This document shows, in pieces, positions 57,288 to 64,000 of a stretch of 64,000 bases of DNA. The number at the start of each line of letters is the position of its first letter. The first letter of the stretch is position 1. The stretch covers positions 1-64,000 of the forward strand of contig NZ_WBXO01000007.1 of assembly GCF_008933955.1 (NCBI RefSeq), written 5' to 3'. This stretch comes from Heliorestis acidaminivorans (GTDB lineage Bacteria > Bacillota > Desulfitobacteriia > Heliobacteriales > Heliobacteriaceae). The position numbers and the translations under genes are program-made. The notes beneath the pieces are model-generated. The model searched no databases. It saw only the letters and a list, made by a program, of their open reading frames with translations, and was not told the origin of the DNA.

Positions 57288-60200
57288 ATGACCGAGGAAA
57301 AAATAGAAGCCCTGAAAGACGATCTCTGGGTACTTGTTATTGGTGCGTCGGCCGGTGGCTTACGTGCTATCCAAGAAGTATTGAGCACATTACCACCTAA
57401 TGATAAATTAGTCGCTTTCGTTGTTCAGCATTTATCGCCACGATATCCCTCTCACTTAACGTCTATCCTGCAACGGACGACAACAATGAAAGTGAAAGAA
57501 GCAACAAATAACGAAATCATCAAAGGCGGCACTATCTATGTAGCCATGCCGAACCATCATTTAATCATACAGGAAAATCAAATTATTCTTGATGCCGAAT
57601 CAGAAAAAGTGAAATTTTCCCGTCCTTCTATTGATGTTTTGTTCGAATCAGCGTCCCATGCCTTTGGTAACCAAACGATAGGACTTATTCTATCAGGCAC
57701 AGGATCAGATGGAAGCAATGGAATTGTGACTATCAAAGAAAATGGTGGCTTTACCATTGCTCAAGAATCGAGCAACAGTTGTTACAATGCAATGCCTCAA
57801 AACGCCATCAATACAGGTGCTATTGATTTCGTACTTCCTCTGCACGAAATCTCCAAAGTTATTTCACAGATCATTGAAGATCCAGAAGCTGTTCGCAAAG
57901 AGCTAACCGTAGACGAGCATATAGAAATTATAGAATTGCTAAGAAAAAACTTAAAAATCGACTTGTTTAACTACCGTCGCTCTACTTTCAAGAGGCGCAT
58001 TCGCAAGCGAATGGGGCATTTGCACATCACAAGTATCAAAGACTACATTGGATACTTGAGGAAAAACCCCAAGGAAATGGAGCAACTTCACAATGAGTTA
58101 CTGATCAATGTTACGCACTTTATGCGAGATGAAGAAGCTTTCGCATCATTGCGTAGCAATTGTCTAGAACCACTTATTGAACAAAAAGAAGAAGAAGAAA
58201 CCTTGAGAGTATGGTCAGTGGGGTGTTCTACGGGGGAAGAAGTCTATTCTGTTGCTTTTTTAATTGCTGATATAATAGAGGAAAAGGGCAAAAAGTTAGA
58301 AGTCAAAATTTACGCTACCGATGTTGATGAATCAGCTGTCTTAGAAGCACGGCGAGGCCAATACGATCACACTAAAACAGAAACGATTCCGAAAAAATAT
58401 CAAGAAAAGTACATGTTGAATTATGGTAGCTATAGTAAAGTAAAAAAAGAAATACGCTCTTGGGTCGTCTTTGGTGTACAAGATGTGACTAATTCCGCTC
58501 CAATTGCTAAAGTGGACCTTATTATATGTCGTAATCTACTTATATACTTTGAAAAAGAGCTACAGAAGAAAGTCCTAAAAAAACTTCACTATGCTCTCAA
58601 TCCAGATGGCTATATGTTCTTGGGTAAGTCAGAAACAACATCTATTCTACCTAATTATTTTAGAGTTATTGACCGACGCTGGAGACTTTATCAGACTTGC
58701 TTCTCCATGCATCGTCAAGCCAAAAATAACTGTCATATTAATAATTCAGATAACTTGGCTACCAACATAATTACCAACATAAGGCGTAATGTAGAAGGTA
58801 ATGGAGCTAACCAGAATAACTTTTTGGCAACCAGTCCTAGTGAACTGATCATCACCAATATAAATGAAAGAAAAGCGTCTCTAAAAAATATTTTTGATAA
58901 ATCAGATGATGATGTAGGAGAAGCTTTACAACGTGAGGAATTACAGGCCGCTAATGAAGAATTAGAAACGGCTATAGAAGAGCTACAAGCGGCTAACGAA
59001 GAGCTAGAGACTACTAATGAAGAACTAGAGTCATCTAATGAAGAACTAGAAACACTGAATGAAGAATTAGAAGCCGCTAATGAAGAACTAGAAACAATGA
59101 ACGAAGAAATGGAAGTTAGAGCGCTAGAGCTTCAGACTGTATCTAGCTTGAAGAACAGTGTGCTTTCTAGCTTAAACGTAGCTATTATTGCAGTTGACTT
59201 AGAAGGCATTGTGATGGAATGGAATCCAGCGGCGGCTCATCTTTTTGACATTCCTTCTTATCGAGCATTGCAACGCAACTTTTTTGCTTTAAATATACCA
59301 ACTATTTTTGATGATTTGAAAAAGTATTTAGAGCTTTGTACTTGTGGTGAAGAAGTTCCTGTCTCTAGAACTGTCGTGACCTGGCAACGCAAAAAACTTA
59401 ATATTGATTATGTACCTCTCCTGAAGGAATATAGCTCCGTACTAGGCTTGTTAATTGTGGCCTACGACATTACAGAGCAATATGATCTACAGGAAAAAAT
59501 ACAAATTGCATTGTCGAAAGAACATGAACTGGTAGAAGAACTGGCTGAGGCCAAAGCAAATGCAGAAAAAGCAAATCACTTGAAGACACAATTTATTGCT
59601 GAGCTTTCTCACGATCTGAGAGGCTCATTAAATGTTATCTTAGGCATGAGTCAATTAGGTATAGAAACTTCCCCTGATAGTTCCATGTCAGAGACAGATT
59701 ATATAGCTGAGCAGAGATCATTATTTGATACAACTTATAAAGCGGCAGAAAACCTCAATGATCTATTGAATCAAGTGCTAGAGCTATCATCTATTGAATT
59801 AGGTAAGAAAGTCATTGAAAACAAGGTCTTCTCCGTACCACAGCTTTTAGAGCAGGTTAACGTGATCATTGCCTATAAGGCTAAGCGCAACAAAATAGAA
59901 TATCTAGAAAATAATGAAGTACCAGAAGAGTACTTGATAGAATGCGATTTCTCCAAGCTTTGCCAAGTACTCCTGAACCTCCTAGATAATGCGGTAAAAT
60001 ATTCAAAAGCTCAGGGAAAAGTCTTTTTTACAATTAAAAAGCAAGACGATCAATTAGTTTTTGTAGTAAAAGATCAAGGAATAGGAATGTCAGCTGATAC
60101 AATCCAGCAGATATTTAAACCTTTTTATAGGAACAGAGATGTAAAAGCTCTCTATGGTTCAGGATTAGGAATGACGATAACACAAAAACTAATTCAAGCT

Positions 60201-60710
60201 ATGCAAGGTGCTATAAAGATTGACTCTAAGATCGATGATGGAACGACTGTTACAGTTACTATACCTGTACGTTACTTGCAAAAGATGTCAGAAAAAAGTC
60301 AGCGGTCAGACCCTATTTCTATGGATAAATTAAAAGATAAAATCCATGGTATGAAAGTGCTTGTAGCTGATGAAGATGCTGTTTCCGTCATGCTCTTACG
60401 CCGTCTCTTTACTTCCCTAGGAGCTCAGGTTAATGTTGTTGCTAATCTAGTCGCCGCTAAGGCACAGATCGAAGCTGTTCGGCCAGATCTGATCATGATG
60501 GAGTTACAATTTTCTGATGGAGATGGCAAAGAGCTAATTAATAGTCTTTCCCTAGAAAAAGAAAGACTGCCCAAAATGATAGCCATGACCAGAGAGCTGA
60601 TCACAGCTCCTTTATGTGATGAATGGACGGTTTGGACTGATGACCTCATCGGAAAACCACTATCTCTTGAATCAATCTATAGTTCTTTAGAGAAAGTTTT
60701 AGCAGAATAA
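57288..60710 (+). CDS. CheB-CheR-PAS-histidine kinase-receiver fusion
   Basis: A 1140-residue cytosolic fusion. CheB methylesterase (about 12-195) has its catalytic Ser in GASAGG, His in VVQHLS and Asp in SGTGSDGSNG. CheR methyltransferase (about 205-490) has VWSVGCSTGEEVYS for SAM and ICRNLLIYF. Eight heptads of EL-xxx-NE type form a coiled coil (about 550-615). A PAS domain (about 620-740) precedes HisKA with His775 in ELSHDLRGSL and an HATPase (LLNLLDNAVKYSK, DQGIGMS, YGSGLGMT). A C-terminal receiver (about 1018-1140) keeps the DED pair and the Lys in IGKPLS, but has Glu1072 (LIMMELQF) where the phosphoacceptor Asp belongs. The CheB lacks its usual receiver. The start follows GGGGGG; the role is probably in signalling other than classic chemotaxis. 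Confidence 0.92.
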   Translation: MTEEKIEALKDDLWVLVIGASAGGLRAIQEVLSTLPPNDKLVAFVVQHLSPRYPSHLTSILQRTTTMKVKEATNNEIIKGGTIYVAMPNHHLIIQENQIILDAESEKVKFSRPSIDVLFESASHAFGNQTIGLILSGTGSDGSNGIVTIKENGGFTIAQESSNSCYNAMPQNAINTGAIDFVLPLHEISKVISQIIEDPEAVRKELTVDEHIEIIELLRKNLKIDLFNYRRSTFKRRIRKRMGHLHITSIKDYIGYLRKNPKEMEQLHNELLINVTHFMRDEEAFASLRSNCLEPLIEQKEEEETLRVWSVGCSTGEEVYSVAFLIADIIEEKGKKLEVKIYATDVDESAVLEARRGQYDHTKTETIPKKYQEKYMLNYGSYSKVKKEIRSWVVFGVQDVTNSAPIAKVDLIICRNLLIYFEKELQKKVLKKLHYALNPDGYMFLGKSETTSILPNYFRVIDRRWRLYQTCFSMHRQAKNNCHINNSDNLATNIITNIRRNVEGNGANQNNFLATSPSELIITNINERKASLKNIFDKSDDDVGEALQREELQAANEELETAIEELQAANEELETTNEELESSNEELETLNEELEAANEELETMNEEMEVRALELQTVSSLKNSVLSSLNVAIIAVDLEGIVMEWNPAAAHLFDIPSYRALQRNFFALNIPTIFDDLKKYLELCTCGEEVPVSRTVVTWQRKKLNIDYVPLLKEYSSVLGLLIVAYDITEQYDLQEKIQIALSKEHELVEELAEAKANAEKANHLKTQFIAELSHDLRGSLNVILGMSQLGIETSPDSSMSETDYIAEQRSLFDTTYKAAENLNDLLNQVLELSSIELGKKVIENKVFSVPQLLEQVNVIIAYKAKRNKIEYLENNEVPEEYLIECDFSKLCQVLLNLLDNAVKYSKAQGKVFFTIKKQDDQLVFVVKDQGIGMSADTIQQIFKPFYRNRDVKALYGSGLGMTITQKLIQAMQGAIKIDSKIDDGTTVTVTIPVRYLQKMSEKSQRSDPISMDKLKDKIHGMKVLVADEDAVSVMLLRRLFTSLGAQVNVVANLVAAKAQIEAVRPDLIMMELQFSDGDGKELINSLSLEKERLPKMIAMTRELITAPLCDEWTVWTDDLIGKPLSLESIYSSLEKVLAE
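58930..59115 (+). repeat. 21-bp coding repeat (heptad coiled coil)
   Basis: About nine tandem 21-base units related to GCTAATGAAGAACTAGAAAC within the fusion gene, encoding the EL-xxx-NE heptads. The units differ at third positions and at the a/d-flanking residues, so the array is old rather than a recent slippage event. Confidence 0.8.
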
Positions 60711-60797
60711 AAGACTATACGCAATTAGGCTTGCTTGCGAAAAAATATAAAATATTAATAGAAAAGCATAAAGAAAAAAGTGTGAATATCTGTTAAA

Positions 60798-60849
60798 ATG
60801 AAGTAAAGTACCTCTGCGATAGGTTACTTTACTTCATATTGTTTTTTTG
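60798..60849 (+). terminator. Intrinsic terminator of the CheB-CheR fusion gene
   Basis: ATGAAGTAAAGTA (60798-60810) pairs perfectly with TACTTTACTTCAT (60825-60837), followed by ATTG and seven T residues. It is only 27 bases before the next gene. Confidence 0.8.
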
Positions 60850-60875
60850 GTGTCTTTGAAAGTGAGGCTCTCGTA

Positions 60876-62003
60876 ATGATTATAGAAAAAGCTACAAATG
60901 AAAAAATTCTAACAACTGTGGAAGAGTTAACTATACCGCAAGGAAAGACTTTGTTCTTATTACTAGGTGAAAAAGGTAACTATGACTTAAAAGAGTTACA
61001 AATAGCTCTAAAAGAACGTGGTATTTCCTTCTTCGGTGCTCTTTTTACAAGTGTTATTTATGGTCATAAAAAATACGATGACGGAGCTTTACTTTCACTC
61101 TTAGATTTAGAAGAGAAGCCCTATGTAATTGAAGGACTAGATAGTGATGAACCTAAGTTACCAGCTGTTTTTGAGGAAGAAGCGTTCGTAGAAAAAATGA
61201 TGGATCGCACAGCCTTAGTAATTGTAGACGGACTCTCTTCCCATATTGCTACATTTTTGTCAAACCTATATGATCACTTTGGACCAGGTGTAAATTATAT
61301 TGGTGGAGGTGCAGGCTCTTTAACTTTTGTCAAAAAGCCCTGCCTATTCACTGAAGATGGAATTTATCAGGACGGAGCAATTGTTGCATTTCTACGTCAA
61401 CAAATCAATCTCGGTGTACGCCATGGCTGGAAAAAAGTAAAAGGTTTCTTGGTAGCCACGAAAAGTCAGAAAAATATAATTAGCCAATTGAACTGGCAAG
61501 ATGCTTTTGCTGTTTATCGTAAAGTCGTGGAAGAAGATGCAGGCGTAGAACTAAGAGTTGATAACTTTTTTGAAGTAGCCAAAGGTTATCCTTTTGGCTT
61601 AGTCAAAGAAAACTTAGAATGCATTGTACGCGATCCTATTGCTATTAATGAAGAAGGCCATTTAGTATGTGTAGGAGAAGTTCCTGAAGATGCTAGTCTT
61701 GACATCTTAAGAGGAAAAACAGAGGAACTTATCGAAGCGGCTGGATTGGCGGCTGAAGACTGCTTTCTAGAAAAAGCTACTAATTATAGTGGATGTTTAA
61801 TTTTTGACTGTATCTCAAGAGTGCTTTTTATGGAAAAAGATTTTGAACGTGAATTGACGGTTATTTGTAAAAGGGTAGAACAAGAAATGCCTCATACACC
61901 CATAGGGGCTCTTACGTTAGGAGAAGTATCTTCCTATGGCGATGGTTATTTGGAGTTTTTCAACAAAACCATTGTTGTAGGTGTTCTTTATGAGCGCCGC
62001 TGA
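60876..62003 (+). CDS. FIST-domain sensory protein
   Basis: A 375-residue protein with FIST_N (about 20-205; LLGEKGNYDLKELQIALKERGISFFGA, NYIGGGAGSLTFV) and FIST_C (about 210-370; DAFAVYRKVVEEDAGVEL, FPFGL-like YPFGLVKEN, PIGALTLGEVSSYG). FIST proteins sense small ligands and are often encoded beside histidine kinases or diguanylate cyclases; the NosP subgroup binds haem and nitric oxide. Whether haem is bound here cannot be told from sequence alone. GTGAGG precedes the ATG by about 9 bases. The following kinase begins inside its last codons. Confidence 0.88.
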   Translation: MIIEKATNEKILTTVEELTIPQGKTLFLLLGEKGNYDLKELQIALKERGISFFGALFTSVIYGHKKYDDGALLSLLDLEEKPYVIEGLDSDEPKLPAVFEEEAFVEKMMDRTALVIVDGLSSHIATFLSNLYDHFGPGVNYIGGGAGSLTFVKKPCLFTEDGIYQDGAIVAFLRQQINLGVRHGWKKVKGFLVATKSQKNIISQLNWQDAFAVYRKVVEEDAGVELRVDNFFEVAKGYPFGLVKENLECIVRDPIAINEEGHLVCVGEVPEDASLDILRGKTEELIEAAGLAAEDCFLEKATNYSGCLIFDCISRVLFMEKDFERELTVICKRVEQEMPHTPIGALTLGEVSSYGDGYLEFFNKTIVVGVLYERR

Positions 62004-63321
62004 TAATATTTTCAAAAACCTTACAGTTCTATATGAAATGGCTCTTTCTATAGGCCAATCCCTTGAACTGGAAAAAAATTGTGATAATTTTCTAAAAATC
62101 TTATTAGCTCGCAAAAACTTAAGTTATGCCGCTGTTTGGTTGCGAGAAGACAAATTGTTACCACAAGGACATCCTAACCAATTACAGCTTTCTTACGGTA
62201 AACCACGTTACTTCATAAAAGAGCGCTCCATTAAAGAATGTGAGCGCTTACGAGAAGTATTTCAAAATAAAGATTACCTATCTATTACAGAGGGAAGCCC
62301 TTATTTTCAAGACTTTGTTCATGAAAATAATATCAAAAGCGGCACTTATGTAATCTTTCCACTGAGCAATCTAGGTTACCTAAAACTCTACTCTGTTCAG
62401 GCGAAAAGTTGCTTTTTTGATGAAAAAGAAATAAAACAACTAGATAAGGTTTTCAAAAAGTTTGCTATTTCTTTAGAAGGATGTATTTCCCATCAAAAGA
62501 TGATTAAAGAGGTAGAGGAACGTAAGAAAGCTGAAGAAGAGCTTTCTCAGTTGAATGAAACCTTAGCAGATAGAATTGACAAAGAAGTAATTCGAAGCCG
62601 CCAAAAAGATGTAATTCTTCAACGTAATGCACGACAGGCGGCAATGGGTGAAATCATAAACTCTATTGCTCATCAATGGAGACAGCCCCTTAATAGTATT
62701 AGTTTAGCCGCTTCGAATATTCTGATTGATCTAGAGTTAGGGGAAGATGAAGAACAGATCAGAAAGTCCTGTGATTTTATTCTGCAAAGAGCAGAAGATA
62801 TGTCGGGAACAATAACAGATTTCATGGACTTCTTTCGTCATGATCAAGTAATTTCAGATATAGATATAGAAGCATTATTAATAGATATAGGAGGAATGTT
62901 GCAAGCACAGCTTTTTAGCAGTAATATTAAGCTAGAGTGGCATATTCAAGAAGGTTTTAAGCTAAAAACTTACAAAAAAGAAATACAACAAGTTTTGCTT
63001 AACTTAATAACAAATGCAATTCAAGCTTTTGATGGTCTATCAAAAGAAGACAAAAAAATTAGTCTGACCATACGACAAGAGGGCTCTTACATAATAGAAC
63101 TATACGACAATGCTGGTGGCATAGCAGAAGATATTATAAATAAAATATTCGATCCATATTTTACGACAAAAGAAAAAGGCCATGGCACAGGCTTGGGCCT
63201 TTCGATTTGCAAGAACATAATAGAAGCCAAATTACATGGTGAAATACAAGTACAGAACATAGATGGAGGAGCTCTCTTTCAGATCATACTGCCGGAAAGC
63301 CTAGAAAACCTCAATGACTAA
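61990..63321 (+). CDS. Cytosolic GAF-type sensor histidine kinase
   Basis: About 443 residues. A GAF-like N-terminal sensor region (about 1-165; ILLARKNLSYAAVWLRED) and a coiled-coil linker lead to HisKA with the phospho-acceptor His in SIAHQWRQPLNSISLA, the HQWRQPL subgroup, and HATPase boxes LLNLITNAIQAF, YDNAGGIAEDI and GTGLGLSICKNIIE. No membrane helix. The start chosen is ATG at 61990, 6 bases after TAGGTG; it overlaps the FIST gene by 14 bases. It probably takes its input through the FIST protein and phosphorylates the response regulator that follows. Confidence 0.9.
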   Translation: MSAADNIFKNLTVLYEMALSIGQSLELEKNCDNFLKILLARKNLSYAAVWLREDKLLPQGHPNQLQLSYGKPRYFIKERSIKECERLREVFQNKDYLSITEGSPYFQDFVHENNIKSGTYVIFPLSNLGYLKLYSVQAKSCFFDEKEIKQLDKVFKKFAISLEGCISHQKMIKEVEERKKAEEELSQLNETLADRIDKEVIRSRQKDVILQRNARQAAMGEIINSIAHQWRQPLNSISLAASNILIDLELGEDEEQIRKSCDFILQRAEDMSGTITDFMDFFRHDQVISDIDIEALLIDIGGMLQAQLFSSNIKLEWHIQEGFKLKTYKKEIQQVLLNLITNAIQAFDGLSKEDKKISLTIRQEGSYIIELYDNAGGIAEDIINKIFDPYFTTKEKGHGTGLGLSICKNIIEAKLHGEIQVQNIDGGALFQIILPESLENLND

Positions 63322-63352
63322 ATAGATTGACGAGAAGAGGAGTCAGAAGGCG

Positions 63353-64000
63353 ATGTTTAAGGAATTACAAGAAAAAGGCAGAAAGCTCACCATATTGCTT
63401 GTCGAAGATGACGAGAATATAAGAATACAGATGGAAAGGATTTTGAAAAGATTTTTCCATCAAGTTTTCCTAGCCCAAGATGGCGAAGAGGGGCTAGAAA
63501 TATTTCGTAGCAAATCCAAAGAAATCGATATTGTTATAACTGATATTGCCATGCCTAATATGAATGGCTTAGATATGGTGCAAGCGATGGAAGAGTACCG
63601 ACTTAACCAGCCAGTTATTGTTATTTCAGCTCACAACGACAGTGATAATCTATTAAAAGCAATCAGTGTAGGTGTCGATCACTTTATTATTAAGCCTGTT
63701 AATGTGGATAAGTTGACCAAAGTTCTACATAAAGTGATCTTACAAAGAGAAAAAGAGATAAAGATTAAAAAATTAGAAAGATTATCAGTCGATAATTTAA
63801 CAGGTCTGCCTAATCGCTTTGCCTTACTTCAAGATATAGAGGAAAAATCTCTGCTTGCCTTACTTCTCTTAAACACAGATTCTTTCAAAGAAATAAATAA
63901 TGTTTATGGTTTTTGCAACGGCGATAAGCTTATAAAAGAAATAGCAAACCGTATAGAGGAACTAATAAAAGAAACACCTTTTAAGTGTTATCACTTACAA
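63353..64000 (+). CDS. Response regulator with GGDEF-type output (partial)
   Basis: The first 216 codons of a gene cut by the window end. The receiver (about 11-130) has LLVEDDENI, the phospho-acceptor Asp in IVITDIAMPNMNG and Lys in FIIKPVN. After a short helix, DNLTGLPNRFALLQDI and NTDSFKEINNVYGFCNGDKLI start a GGDEF (diguanylate cyclase) domain; the substitution of Phe for the usual His in YGH and the leading LLNTDSF are typical of GGDEF-EAL proteins. The signature loop itself lies beyond the window. The ATG at 63353 follows AGAGGAG, 31 bases after the kinase gene. Confidence 0.85.
   Translation, partial: MFKELQEKGRKLTILLVEDDENIRIQMERILKRFFHQVFLAQDGEEGLEIFRSKSKEIDIVITDIAMPNMNGLDMVQAMEEYRLNQPVIVISAHNDSDNLLKAISVGVDHFIIKPVNVDKLTKVLHKVILQREKEIKIKKLERLSVDNLTGLPNRFALLQDIEEKSLLALLLLNTDSFKEINNVYGFCNGDKLIKEIANRIEELIKETPFKCYHLQ

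Noticed and set aside
58930-59115. CRISPR-like array of short repeats
   Set aside because: The 21-bp units are in frame, without spacers, and encode coiled-coil heptads. No CRISPR array or cas gene is present in the window.
60790-60806. Promoter resembling the gapA one (CTGTTAAAATGAAGTAAAG against CTGTTATAATGAAGTAAAAG at 38061)
   Set aside because: At 60798 the shared part is one arm of a perfect terminator hairpin, so the likeness is probably chance; kept only as a curiosity.

Overview
The window (about 40% GC by eye) comes from a low-GC, Gram-positive, endospore-forming bacterium, most probably of the class Clostridia. The reasons are a SpoVAC-AD-AEb operon with DUF1657 and YhcN-type proteins, a T-box leader, the rapZ-yvcK-whiA cluster, a gap-pgk-tpi-gpmI-eno-secG run, strong AGGAGG ribosome binding sites, many TTG/GTG starts and SLH-domain surface proteins. 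A Heliobacteriaceae/Peptococcaceae-type anaerobe would fit, but that is inference.

Layout. 1-290: the 3' end of a 23S rRNA gene, with no 5S or tRNA behind it, then a terminator. 291-4794 (minus): a two-component system, then a polyferredoxin and a His-rich exported protein. 4984-11563: a large SLH surface protein with nine tandem beta modules, an MFS transporter, a sporulation-type kinase and a BASS/ACR3-like transporter. 12158-14315: a promoter, a T-box riboswitch (probable UUC, Phe, specifier), a 35-residue membrane peptide and a sodium:solute symporter. 14458-21738: a TrmR-type methyltransferase, a copper-amine-oxidase-like exported protein, uvrB and uvrA. 21802-25227 (minus): a DUF368 lipid-carrier transporter, a small membrane protein, a PAP2-like protein and pgi. 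25442-34728: uvrC, a holin-fold protein, a HAD hydrolase, an FMN hydroxyacid dehydrogenase, then GH13 amylase, malQ, ROK kinase and a phosphatase-superfamily enzyme.

34848-37953: rapZ, yvcK and a whiA that is internally deleted and frame-disrupted. 38236-44238: lower glycolysis (gapA, pgk, tpiA, gpmI, eno), followed by secG, tatA and smpB. 45899-49734: a seven-gene spoVA operon resembling the mobile 'spoVA2mob' type, with three DUF1657 units. 49968-57127: a sugar ABC transporter, two PfkB-family kinases, a GatY/KbaY-like aldolase and a GntR regulator, which together look like a tagatose-type pathway. 57288-64000: a 1140-residue CheB-CheR-PAS-kinase-receiver fusion whose receiver has Glu in place of the phosphoacceptor Asp, then a FIST sensor, histidine kinase and response-regulator/GGDEF operon cut by the window end.

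Carbon flow ties much of the window together. Maltodextrin (GH13, MalQ, ROK kinase) and the ABC-imported hexose both feed triose phosphates or glucose-6-phosphate into Pgi and the gap-eno operon. A feature of the DNA itself is a set of 14-18 bp tandem duplications that include stop codons at five genes.
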